Numbered from the stretch's first letter, positions 8,253 to 15,861 are shown. The stretch is 64,000 nt of DNA from an uncultured Marvinbryantia sp. (GCF_905201705.1 NZ_CAJKOX010000021.1:7597-71596), one strand, 5' to 3'. The notes: generated from the letters alone by a model not told the origin. Made by a program: numbers and translations.

Positions 8253-8940
8253 TTCCTGCCGTCAGCTTCTTTTTCGCCAGGATTGCGGCAGCGACGATAA
8301 CCACCGCAGCTCCCATCAGCACAGTCCAGAGTATCAGATTTGTGGAATCGCCGGTCTTTGGCGCGTCACTCTTCTTCGCTTCCGTCTGTTTTTCTGTCTG
8401 CTTTTCGGTTTCCGTTTCTGATTCCGTTTCCGTCTCTGATTCTGTCTCAGTTTCCGTCTCTGTCACATAAACATTTACAAAGGAAGCGCAGTCCAGCTTC
8501 TCGCTCTCCTCATTGCGGTACAGCACGGATACCGCGCCGAGACCGCCCGCCTCATCATTTGTCACAGTGACAATCAGATGATATACGGAATTATCATATG
8601 TGCAGTCCACATTGGAACCGCCCTGCTGGCTGATCGTGTAACGGTAAATGCCCACCCTCGGAAAACGGATTACCGGAAAGCTCTGCGTCCCTTCCCCGGA
8701 GATTACCAGCGTGCAGACCGCGCCGTCGCTGCCCTCCGGCATCGGTGCGGATGCATCGTCCGCCTCCAGAACAACAGAAAAATCCTCCGCCTCCTCCGGA
8801 AGCGTCCCGGTCAGGGAAATCTGCACCGGAACCTCTGTAACCAGCCCTTCTGCCGCCATTGCCTCTGACGGTGCATATCCAAACGCCCCAAATACAGTAA
8901 GCACCAGCGCCATCAGAATTCCTCGTTTCCATGTTTTCAT
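8221..8940 (-). CDS. Basal/minor pilin with LPXTG-like anchor (FctB-like)
   Basis: Wall-anchored pilin subunit, 239 aa. A signal peptide (about 1-30) is followed by one Spy0128/FctB-type beta-sandwich domain (about 35-160). It has the family signature DFSVVLE, GIYRYTISQ and YDNSVYHLIVTVTN. Then come a Glu/Thr-rich stalk (TETETESETE repeats), the sorting signal PKTGD at about residue 198, a membrane helix and a basic tail. PKTGD differs from the DTGI signals of the shaft and tip proteins, as expected if the housekeeping sortase attaches the finished pilus to the wall through this subunit. It is the last structural gene, as FctB is in streptococcal FCT islands. AGGAGG lies 9 nt before the ATG. 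Confidence 0.85.
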   Translation of the reverse strand: MKTWKRGILMALVLTVFGAFGYAPSEAMAAEGLVTEVPVQISLTGTLPEEAEDFSVVLEADDASAPMPEGSDGAVCTLVISGEGTQSFPVIRFPRVGIYRYTISQQGGSNVDCTYDNSVYHLIVTVTNDEAGGLGAVSVLYRNEESEKLDCASFVNVYVTETETETESETETESETETEKQTEKQTEAKKSDAPKTGDSTNLILWTVLMGAAVVIVAAAILAKKKLTAGNGGKNYGGKE

Positions 8941-8987
8941 TTTTCATATCCTCCTGTTCGCTGACATGTGGCTCCGCAGCAGTTCCG

Positions 8988-9758
8988 CTAAGCTGCGCTG
9001 TTACGTGGCTTCATCACTGTCAGAATAATGGTTCTTGCATCTGTGAATTCTGAAGAGCAGGTGGAAAGCGCCAGAATCTGGCTGCTTCCGTCCGTCTGCC
9101 GCAGTTCTGCAACCGTATCCGCATCGTAGTACAGTGCATTCTGTTCCACAAAATCCAGCAGGGAATTTATATCATCCTGATACTGCTGCGGGTCGAAGAT
9201 TGCATCCTCGGACGCCGTCACCAGCATGCAGGCATAGATTTCCAGGTCATAGGTTCTGTCCGGCAAAATCAGATTTCCTGTCTTATTTTTCCGGAAAAAG
9301 GTCTCCTCCTCAAATTTATCGAGGTCTCCAAACATATTTCCGTTCGCCATGTGATGTCCGTAGAGAAGCGAATACGTGTCGCCAAATCCGCGGTCGCTGC
9401 GGGAATCCAGAAAAATGCTGCCTGCCATCGCAAAGTTCCCGTATACATCGGTATTAATATAAGTAAGGTTTGTTGCCCCCTGTAAAACGGGGTAATCAAT
9501 ATTGGTGTTGTCTATGGTAACCCACGCACAGACATCGGGATTGACTGTCAGAAGCTCTTCAAAGGAAGCGCCGCCCGCTTCAATCACCGTCGGCTTCAGC
9601 TTCATCATATCCGCGCGCACATCCTCCGCCGCCGAATATACCCTGCTGTTGTCCCACAGCGCATATACGGAGTACAGCCCTGCCGTGCAGAGACACAGGG
9701 CTACCACAAAGGAGACAAGGGCATTTGCCGCTCTCAAAAATGCTCCCGCCAAACGCAT
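8988..9758 (-). CDS. srtB: Class B sortase, probable pilus polymerase
   Basis: Membrane-anchored cysteine transpeptidase, 256 aa. An N-terminal membrane helix (about 8-32) is followed by the sortase B fold: WVTIDNTNIDYPVLQG, the catalytic His in LLYGHHMANGNMFG, the catalytic Cys in LALSTCSSEF and the Arg in DARTIILTV. The helix insert before the Cys strand is typical of class B. Its place between shaft and basal pilin genes suggests that it links pilin subunits through their DTGI-type signals, as class B SrtC2 does in FCT-3 streptococcal pili. A role in haem-protein anchoring, known for other SrtB enzymes, is unlikely here because no NEAT-domain gene is nearby. Confidence 0.92.
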   Translation of the reverse strand: MRLAGAFLRAANALVSFVVALCLCTAGLYSVYALWDNSRVYSAAEDVRADMMKLKPTVIEAGGASFEELLTVNPDVCAWVTIDNTNIDYPVLQGATNLTYINTDVYGNFAMAGSIFLDSRSDRGFGDTYSLLYGHHMANGNMFGDLDKFEEETFFRKNKTGNLILPDRTYDLEIYACMLVTASEDAIFDPQQYQDDINSLLDFVEQNALYYDADTVAELRQTDGSSQILALSTCSSEFTDARTIILTVMKPRNSAA

Positions 9759-9793
9759 ACAGTTCCACTCCCTGTATCATGCGGTTTCCCGCC

Positions 9794-9816
9794 CTCCCCG
9801 GAGCAGCTCCGGGGAG
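9794..9816 (-). other. Strong mRNA hairpin between shaft pilin and sortase genes
   Basis: A perfect stem of about 10 bp (CTCCCCGGAG / CTCCGGGGAG) with a 3-nt loop lies 36 nt upstream of the sortase ATG. No T run follows, so it is more likely an RNA-stability or processing element than a terminator. Confidence 0.5.
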
Positions 9817-9881
9817 AGGTTCCGCCTCTTATTCTGTCATCTTGTTTTTCTTGTCGTCTGTTATTTCGTTACTTGCTTACA

Positions 9882-9977
9882 GCGTTGTTTTGTTATCGCG
9901 TTGTTTTGTCGCCGCGTCGTTTTGTCGCCGCGTCAGTTTTTTACCGCGTAATTTTATTACCGCGCCGTTCTGTCATC
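9882..9977. repeat. Six 16-bp degenerate tandem repeats
   Basis: Six head-to-tail 16-mers, each starting GCG; the consensus is close to GCGTYGTTTTGTYRCC on the plus strand. Units begin at 9882, 9898, 9914, 9930, 9946 and 9962. They fill much of the 297-bp gap between the shaft pilin and sortase genes. No coding frame was recognised. Confidence 0.8.
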
Positions 9978-10055
9978 CCGGCACTTTACTGCCCTGCCTT
10001 TCTGACAGCCCTTTCGCCGGATCCTGTCCCGCATCCGCAGTGGCTTAAGATAAAT

Positions 10056-11072
10056 TTAGCGGTTTGCAGAGAAACGCTTTCTTGCGAACATAACTACTGC
10101 GCATACTGCAACCAGCGCAAGAATCATGATGTACGGCATGCTGTCAAGGTTGATGCCGGTGTCAATCTTATCGTTGTTCTTATTATTTGTGATATCTACG
10201 CTGTCACTTGCACTATCAATTTTCTTGTTATTATCACCCAAAGCATATGTTGTCTTATAACCGTCGCTAGTATAATCAGCCTCTTCTACAGTGTAAGTAA
10301 CTCCATAAGGAATATTGGTGAAGGTCACGGTCTCATCATGTTTCAGATTAATTTCAGCAGTTGCCGTTCCACTTGTCCATGCACTTGCAGGAATAGTATA
10401 ATCCGTGCCACCATCTGAGTAGGAAATTGCTTCACTGACTTCTTTTCCTTCCGGAGCTGTAAATGTTACTGTCACAGCGAATTCTTTCTGCTGGTCACCT
10501 AAGTTTCCAGTAACAATCTTTTTTACAGCCAAGGAACCTGCAGAATACTCATTGTCATTAAAAGTATTTGTCTTGTTTCCACCTTCATCCTCTGTATGAA
10601 CAGCAGCTACACGGATATAACCGCCCTCGTCCTGCAGAACTGTAACAACCAGTTTGATGTCACTGGTACGGTATGTAACACCGGCAGTTAAACCCTGAGT
10701 TTCCTTAATCGTGTAGGTATAGACACCAACACTGCTATACTCTGGCAGGGTTATTGTAATATCTTTGCTCTTGGTCTCGGAACCAGCTTCACCTTTTTCA
10801 TATGACACACTGCCAATCGTCGGTAACGGCATGTTTCCTGTAGCCACACCAGCGGCAGCATCTTTAACAGATGTTCTCTCAATAGAAAATCCAAACGTCT
10901 CTGCCGGTGAAGTTGTACTTGGGTTTGTTGCTTCATAGCTCTTTTTGATGGTGACGGTTTTCATATCAGTATATGATGGTGTTGTGTCTCCTCCCGTTGC
11001 CATCGCCACGGCTCCCATGTTCAGCACCATAGCTGCTGAAAAAATAATTGCTGCAATTTTTTTCATTTTCAT
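10056..11072 (-). CDS. Major (shaft) pilin with Spy0128-type isopeptide domains
   Basis: Probable pilus backbone subunit, 338 aa. After a signal peptide (about 1-26) come two Spy0128/FctA-type beta domains (about 35-175 and 180-300). Each shows the residues expected for a self-made Lys-Asn isopeptide bond with a catalytic Glu: TVTIKKSYEA, GVYTYTIKETQ and TNTFNDN in the first; LAVKKIVTG, VTYTVEEADY and VDITNNK in the second. The C-terminus has DTGINLDSMPYI, a membrane helix and a basic tail, that is, a non-LPXTG sorting signal shared with the tip protein. AGGGAGG lies 8 nt before the ATG. Place and domain content match FctA of streptococcal FCT islands. Confidence 0.9.
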   Translation of the reverse strand: MKMKKIAAIIFSAAMVLNMGAVAMATGGDTTPSYTDMKTVTIKKSYEATNPSTTSPAETFGFSIERTSVKDAAAGVATGNMPLPTIGSVSYEKGEAGSETKSKDITITLPEYSSVGVYTYTIKETQGLTAGVTYRTSDIKLVVTVLQDEGGYIRVAAVHTEDEGGNKTNTFNDNEYSAGSLAVKKIVTGNLGDQQKEFAVTVTFTAPEGKEVSEAISYSDGGTDYTIPASAWTSGTATAEINLKHDETVTFTNIPYGVTYTVEEADYTSDGYKTTYALGDNNKKIDSASDSVDITNNKNNDKIDTGINLDSMPYIMILALVAVCAVVMFARKRFSANR

Positions 11073-11223
11073 GAATTTTTCCTCCCTGGAATATTAAAAT
11101 TTATTTATGAACAGCCTTTCGGCTTATCATACTGTGTGAGCTGCGCTCTGCTCGGCGCTGTCTGCTCTTTGCTTTGCGCTTTTCCGGGCGTGACCGGTAT
11201 GCACCGGCGCTCTGCCCGCTATT

Positions 11224-11943
11224 CTATAATCCCCTCCGGCGGAGAATGGTGATTACTTTCCCTCTCACGTCCCCCATTGGAACCGCCCCAAGTGTCCGGC
11301 TGTCCACTGTCTGTGTCCGGTAATCACCGAGCACAAAGACACATCCTTCCGGTACCACGTAAGGATACTCAAGTTCTCCTTCCGCATAGGTCGGATAGAG
11401 AATCTCCCCGCTCTGTACCGTACCGTTTACAAGAAGCGTTCCGCTGTCATCCAGCGTCACCACATCCGTCCCGCGGGCGGCGATCCGTCCGATGTACTCC
11501 TGCCCGTCCACTTCGTAAACCACGACATCTTTTTTTGCGTATTCCTGCTGCAGCCGGAACGCAAATACCAGATCGCCGTCTTTCAATGCCGGGAACATGC
11601 CGTTCCCGGAAACCTGTGTAATCAGAAAAACCTGTGTAAGAAGAAGCCAGCCTGCTGCCGCAAGCAGCACGATCCGGATGAGCAAGCTTACATAACCTTT
11701 CCGGATTTCTTCCTGCCGCCTCTGCTTTTCTTCGCGCGCAGCCCGCGCACCGCTTCGGCGTCCCCGGCGCTCCTGTGCGGGGCGTTCCCCATATTCATCG
11801 CGCTCCCGCACAGGGCGTTCTCTGTATGGTTCCCGTCCCGGCGCCGGTGGATTTCTGTAATCAGCCTGTTTTTGCACCGGCTGTTCCCTGTATGTATTCT
11901 GTTCCTGCGTCTCTCTGGCTCTCTCCCGTCTTTCAGTCGTCAT
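11224..11943 (-). CDS. Signal-peptidase-I-like protein lacking the catalytic Ser/Lys dyad (SipA-like pilus factor)
   Basis: Membrane protein of 239 aa with the type I signal peptidase fold. An Arg/Gln/Glu-rich cytoplasmic tail (about 1-88) precedes one membrane helix (about 90-110) and the S26 domain. The usual GxSMxP box reads SGNGMFPAL: Gly (GGC) stands where the nucleophilic Ser should be. The usual KR box reads EYIGRIAA: Gly replaces the general-base Lys. The late box LGDYRTQTVDSR is intact. Streptococcus SipA, encoded at the same place in FCT pilus islands, also lacks both residues and is needed for pilus assembly rather than for cleavage. The ATG overlaps the tip-protein stop codon (TAATG), so the two are coupled. 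Confidence 0.88.
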   Translation of the reverse strand: MTTERRERARETQEQNTYREQPVQKQADYRNPPAPGREPYRERPVRERDEYGERPAQERRGRRSGARAAREEKQRRQEEIRKGYVSLLIRIVLLAAAGWLLLTQVFLITQVSGNGMFPALKDGDLVFAFRLQQEYAKKDVVVYEVDGQEYIGRIAARGTDVVTLDDSGTLLVNGTVQSGEILYPTYAEGELEYPYVVPEGCVFVLGDYRTQTVDSRTLGAVPMGDVRGKVITILRRRGL

Positions 11944-14267
11944 TACTTTCTCCGCTGACCGGCGCGATATTTCTTACGTCTGCCTATAACGAACAGAACC
12001 GCTCCCACAATTACAACTGCCAGAATAACGATGTATGGAAGCGAATCCAACGTGATGCCGGTATCCGGAGAGCCTTCCTTATTATTGGTAACGACAACTT
12101 TTCCGTCAGCAGTAACCTTGACCTTAAACGTTACAGAACCATTCCCACCTTGCGATGCTGTCAGACTTGCTCCTCCGTATGTTGCACTAACGGTATAACC
12201 ATTGGCATTCGTTTCAGTCAGCGTTAATTCTGTTCCGACCGGAATGTTCTCAATCTTATGTGTTGCTTCATGTTTTAAAGTGAAGTTATTATCCGTCCCT
12301 TCCTTCATGCCATCATAACTATAAGTAAAGTAGAAATCTTTCGTCTGGTCTCCCAGACCACCGGTTACCTGCTTTTCAATGGTAATGCTGGTAGTCGCTG
12401 GTTTATACTTTGCAGTAAAATACACTGTACCATCTTCCAATTCAACATTACTGGGGACATAGCCAGCTGTCCACCTTTCCTCACTGACCTTCTCATTTGC
12501 CTCATTGTACCAGCCATCAAACACATAAGTGATTCCGTCATCACCCACTTTTTCTGCAGGAATCGTCTGCGCATTCGTGTATTTAGCAATAGCCGCTGGA
12601 TCACCACCCGTAATCTTTTTATTCTCGGCGTATACATCGGTATAGTCCTCAGCATTCGGCATTTGCACCTTAAATCTTGCAACATAAGACTTGCTGCAAA
12701 CCACACTGATTTTACAGTCTATATGTTTATCTGGAACAGTGCCATTATCCCTTGAAATCTTGTATGGAATCAGTGTAATTTGTTCAATGTCATCCAGTTT
12801 TAAATCACTAATTCCAAGGTCTTTTTCCAATTCGGCTTTATATGTGCCGTAGACAGCACTGTATACTTCCGGATATAAATCTTTATTCAAAGACCATGTA
12901 GAACCCTCGGAACCGTCCGGCCATGAACTAATGTACTCTGAGACCCTCGTAAATACATTTTTGTTGTTTGTCCATATTGCATCACTCGTTCCAATTACCT
13001 GAGCGTCATTTCCATTGTACCGAACCACAGATCCCCACTGATCCACAGCATTACTGTTCGCGTCACTAGTGGGACTTTTCAGATAATAAACTTGTGCACC
13101 TACAGGCACGTTCTCTAATGCTGTAACAGTTACCTCGTGGGGATCATAATCCCACCGCCCATAATAAGAATAATAATATCTAATCTCTACTTTACCTACC
13201 GCAACTCCTTTTACAACTCCCTTCTCTGTTACTGTAGCAATGTTCCCATTTGCAGACCACCAATAACCGTTTCCGCGATTAGTTGTTAACTGGATTGCTT
13301 CTCCCACCATAACCGTATTCTCTCCTGTTATTGCCGCCGGAGAAATCCCATCATCCTCCGCATATACCGCATACAGCACCGGGGAGAATTTATCGGATGT
13401 AAACCCCACCGTACCGGACGGGGCTGCTGCTTCCGTCAGTGTGTCGGTGATGTTTCCGTTTTCATCTGCGTGATAGACACGCGCTTCTTCGGCCTCATCC
13501 ACGATATCCATGCCGGAGTATTCGATGCGAACCGAACCGTCCAGATTATGCATTTCATTGCCGTCGGCATCGTAGAAGGTGATGTCGAAACCGATGAGCT
13601 GGACAACTTCTTTTTCTCCCAGCGTGTCGTTGATTGTCTGTTCGGCAGTATCAAGCACGTCCGCCGCCAGCGGCTCCACCGTCACAGTTGTCCCTGCCGG
13701 AAGAATACCCTCCGGAGCATGGATGCTCACGGTAATTCCGTTCACGGTTGTACGGTATGTAAATTCCGGTTTTTCCTTTTCGGTCGCCTCTGCCGTTTCG
13801 CTCTCACTCTCAGAAGTTGCTTCCTCTGTAAGGTTTTCGCTTCCGCTTTCACTGACCGCTTCGCTTGTGGTTTCGCCGGTTATTTCGGTGACCGCTTCAC
13901 CGGCTGTCTCGCTGGTTATTTCACTGCTGGGTTCACCAGCATTTTCTGTCACATTTTCCGAGAATTCCGTCCCGCCCTCACTGACATTTTCCGTCCATGT
14001 CTCGTTAGGAACAGTTTCCCCAGTCGTTTCGGTTTCCACCGGTACCGTTTCCGCCTCCGTCAGCCCGGCTGTTTCCTCCTGGATGGCTGCCGGCGGCTCT
14101 GTCTCCGGAACGGCAGCTGGTGTTTCCGCTTCCGTGCCGCTGTCCGTGGCAAGTTCTGTCAGCCCGGTTTCCTCTGCTATTACGGAAAAGCCGCTTCCGC
14201 AGACCAGGGACATTACCATGACCAGCGCCATCAGGAATGTCAATGATTTTTTCACTTTCCTCTGCAT
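11943..14267 (-). CDS. Pilus tip adhesin-like surface protein
   Basis: Large sortase substrate, 774 aa, first gene of the pilus operon. In order: signal peptide (about 1-31); Thr/Glu/Ser-rich stalk (about 35-170); a domain with RTTVNGITVSIHAPEGILPAGTTV-like start (about 175-310); an Ig-like Big_2 module (about 315-395); an unclassified region; an InlB B-repeat-like module (about 550-625; VFDGWYNEANEKV); a Spy0128-type isopeptide domain (SITIEKQVTGG, LTLTETNANG, VVVTNNK); and sorting signal DTGITLDSLPYI with helix and basic tail. The start at 14267 has GGAG 8 nt upstream and begins MQRKVKKSLTFLMALVMV. A longer in-frame start at 14411 lies inside the invertible DNA and is rejected. Position as for Cpa in FCT islands. 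Confidence 0.85.
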   Translation of the reverse strand: MQRKVKKSLTFLMALVMVMSLVCGSGFSVIAEETGLTELATDSGTEAETPAAVPETEPPAAIQEETAGLTEAETVPVETETTGETVPNETWTENVSEGGTEFSENVTENAGEPSSEITSETAGEAVTEITGETTSEAVSESGSENLTEEATSESESETAEATEKEKPEFTYRTTVNGITVSIHAPEGILPAGTTVTVEPLAADVLDTAEQTINDTLGEKEVVQLIGFDITFYDADGNEMHNLDGSVRIEYSGMDIVDEAEEARVYHADENGNITDTLTEAAAPSGTVGFTSDKFSPVLYAVYAEDDGISPAAITGENTVMVGEAIQLTTNRGNGYWWSANGNIATVTEKGVVKGVAVGKVEIRYYYSYYGRWDYDPHEVTVTALENVPVGAQVYYLKSPTSDANSNAVDQWGSVVRYNGNDAQVIGTSDAIWTNNKNVFTRVSEYISSWPDGSEGSTWSLNKDLYPEVYSAVYGTYKAELEKDLGISDLKLDDIEQITLIPYKISRDNGTVPDKHIDCKISVVCSKSYVARFKVQMPNAEDYTDVYAENKKITGGDPAAIAKYTNAQTIPAEKVGDDGITYVFDGWYNEANEKVSEERWTAGYVPSNVELEDGTVYFTAKYKPATTSITIEKQVTGGLGDQTKDFYFTYSYDGMKEGTDNNFTLKHEATHKIENIPVGTELTLTETNANGYTVSATYGGASLTASQGGNGSVTFKVKVTADGKVVVTNNKEGSPDTGITLDSLPYIVILAVVIVGAVLFVIGRRKKYRAGQRRK

Positions 14268-14325
14268 TCCACATTCTCCATTCTTCTTTTTTTCAGATGC
14301 ACTGCCAACCAACAGCCTGTTTACT

Positions 14326-14342
14326 GCATAATGTCTGTTATG
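14326..14342 (+). repeat. Left inverted repeat (recombination site) of the pilus switch
   Basis: GCATAATGTCTGTTATG, a perfect inverted copy of 14559-14575. Within it, CATAA and TTATG are themselves inverted around a 6-bp centre (TGTCTG), the layout of a tyrosine recombinase core site. It sits 59 bp upstream of the tip-protein ATG. Confidence 0.9.
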
Positions 14343-14481
14343 GGGTATTTTTTGCGGTAACGGATACCGGTAACCGATAATCCGCCGCATGAGAATTGAA
14401 TAAGATGCCATTTAAAAGCAGACTGGAACAAGGCCGAAGAAAATTTTTCCCTGTCGGTCTGTTTTTTGTGGAAAATTAGTA

Positions 14482-14510
14482 TTGAATTTTCACTACTATG
14501 ATGCTAGAAT
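14482..14510 (+). promoter_or_regulatory. Invertible SigA promoter with extended -10
   Basis: TTGAAT (14482-14487), 17-bp spacer, TAGAAT (14505-14510) preceded by TGC (extended -10). Transcription would start near 14517 and run rightward into the terminator at 14555-14583. Confidence 0.75.
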
Positions 14511-14554
14511 AGTAACTGTTAACAGATAGATACATATGTAATGACTGCTCTTTT

Positions 14555-14583
14555 ACCGCATAACAGACATTATGCGGTTTTTT
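14555..14583 (+). terminator. Intrinsic terminator built from the right recombination site
   Basis: A 9-bp stem (ACCGCATAA / TTATGCGGT) with a 6-nt loop, then a run of T. Both arms are mostly recombination-site sequence; the outer pairs come from inside and outside the segment and the T run from outside. Inversion would leave a 6-bp stem and remove the T run. Confidence 0.8.
14559..14575 (-). repeat. Right inverted repeat (recombination site) of the pilus switch
   Basis: CATAACAGACATTATGC, the exact reverse complement of 14326-14342. Identity stops at 17 bp on both sides. Confidence 0.9.
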
Positions 14584-14691
14584 GTGTTCCCCGGCACTGA
14601 CGCGGATACGGCTGAAGCTGTGCGCCTCCCCGCTCCCGGAGCCTTTCATCGTCCGCCTCTGCTTCCGGAGCCCTTCGTCATCCTTCCCCAT

Positions 14692-15534
14692 TCAGACCAC
14701 AAGTCCCAGATATTCAATCTGGCGTTTCTGCTCCTCGCTGCTGACCAGCGTGTAGATCCGCGTGGTGTTGATGCTCGCATGTCCCAGTAAATCTGCCAGA
14801 TGGGATATATCCTTTTTCATCTTATAATATGTGACGGCAAACAGGTGCCGGAGATTGTGCGGGAATACTTTTTCCCGGCAGATTCCCGCTTCGCCGCAGA
14901 GCGCTTTCATTTCGTGGCAGATGTTGCTGCGGTCAACCGGTTTCCCACTCCTGGTGACAAAAATACTTCCTCCGGTTATTTTCTGTCCGGCCACGTATTT
15001 TCTCAGCTTCCTGCACAGCGGCGCCGACAGCAGCACGTTCCGCTGTTTTCCCTTGGAGCTTACCGTCGCACACCCCGTCTGCAGGGCTTCTACCGTGATA
15101 TACCGCAGCTCGCTCACCCGGATGCCCGTCGCGCAGAGCACCTGCATCATCCAGTACAGCCGCTGGTTTTTCTTTTTCCCCGCTGCATCCAGGAGACGGA
15201 AATACTCCGCCTTTGTCAGATCCCGTTCCCGCGCGCGAAAGGCTTCCTTCTGGATTTTCAGCGCCTTTACCGTGCATTCGTGCCATCCCATCATTTTCAG
15301 GAATGCATTGACAGCTGCCAGCATGGAATTCACACTTGCCGCCGCATAATGCTCCGTCAGGTATTCCTTGTATGCAATTACGGTAGATTTGTCGATTTCA
15401 TTTTCTTCCTTTACATACGCAAAAAATGCACTGACATCCCGCATGTATTTTTCAATCGTTGCCTGCGCCTTTTCCTCCCCCTTTAACTGGTTTTGAAATT
15501 CCTGCAGCATGGTCTTTTCCAGTAAATGTGCCAT
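14692..15534 (-). CDS. Tyrosine recombinase, probable invertase of the pilus promoter
   Basis: XerC/XerD-like site-specific recombinase, 280 aa. The N-terminal SAM-like core-binding domain (about 5-95) is followed by the catalytic domain (about 105-275) with all six expected residues: Arg in ATGIRVSEL, Lys in SSKGKQRNVLL, His-x-x-Arg in HNLRHLFA, His in LLGHASINTTRIYT, and the nucleophilic Tyr in that last motif. The start has GAGAGGG 7 nt upstream. The gene ends 116 bp from the right inverted repeat. Dedicated recombinases next to invertible promoters are a known arrangement; XerC/D itself is usually elsewhere and acts on dif. No terminator was seen after its stop, so some read-through into the switch is possible. 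Confidence 0.9.
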   Translation of the reverse strand: MAHLLEKTMLQEFQNQLKGEEKAQATIEKYMRDVSAFFAYVKEENEIDKSTVIAYKEYLTEHYAAASVNSMLAAVNAFLKMMGWHECTVKALKIQKEAFRARERDLTKAEYFRLLDAAGKKKNQRLYWMMQVLCATGIRVSELRYITVEALQTGCATVSSKGKQRNVLLSAPLCRKLRKYVAGQKITGGSIFVTRSGKPVDRSNICHEMKALCGEAGICREKVFPHNLRHLFAVTYYKMKKDISHLADLLGHASINTTRIYTLVSSEEQKRQIEYLGLVV

Positions 15535-15658
15535 ATGCTATCCCTCTCTTTTCTTCTGAAGCTTTCCGGCGCACTGACCGCCGGTGTTCCTCATAGTATG
15601 CCCCAGATGAAAAAAACTTTGCAAGCCATATCCGTCTGACCACGGCACAATCTGCTCC

Positions 15659-15746
15659 ACCTACAGGACCTGCCGCCGGCAGCTCCCTTCGGATGCATGG
15701 CAACCTACAGGACCCGCCGCCGGCGGCTCCCTTCGGATGCATGGCA
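15659..15746. repeat. 44-bp tandem duplication
   Basis: Two adjacent copies (15659-15702 and 15703-15746), each starting ACCTACAGGACC and ending GGATGCATGGCA, differ at two positions. The GCCGCCGGC core is self-complementary. It lies between the recombinase start and the liv terminator; the remaining part of 15535-15861 shows no gene. Confidence 0.85.
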
Positions 15747-15792
15747 ATAAAAAAGCATCCGGCGCAGGATATGTCTCCCACACCGGATGCTT
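15747..15792 (-). terminator. Intrinsic terminator of the liv operon
   Basis: 10-bp stem AAGCATCCGG / CCGGATGCTT (15753-15762, 15783-15792), followed on the minus strand by a T-rich run, about 70 nt after the livF stop codon. Confidence 0.8.
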
Positions 15793-15861
15793 CCGGACTA
15801 TATACAACAAAACAAAATAGCTGCAAATGCCTTCTGGCACTTACAGCTATAAACTACTTCT

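Larger units (their letters stand above)
14326..14575. other. Predicted invertible promoter segment controlling the pilus operon (present orientation: OFF)
   Basis: 250 bp including both 17-bp perfect inverted repeats; 216 bp between them. It contains one good promoter (14482-14510, plus strand, pointing away from the pilus genes) and half of a terminator. No comparable promoter was found on the minus strand here or between the left repeat and the tip gene. A tyrosine recombinase gene lies 116 bp to the right. Inversion would place the promoter about 110-120 bp upstream of the tip-protein start, facing it. Confidence 0.85.

Noticed and set aside
9794..9816. The hairpin before the sortase gene as an intrinsic terminator
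   Set aside because: Strong stem but no T run on the coding strand.
14344..14558. A minus-strand promoter inside the switch that would make the present orientation ON
   Set aside because: Best match (TTAACA, 18 bp, TAGTAG) is weak on both boxes compared with the plus-strand promoter. Some leak cannot be excluded.
14476..14691. A 71-codon minus-strand open frame between the recombinase stop and the pilus switch
   Set aside because: It runs through the right inverted repeat and the switch promoter, starts right at the recombinase stop codon without a clear ribosome site, and has unusual composition. Better explained as chance within regulatory DNA.
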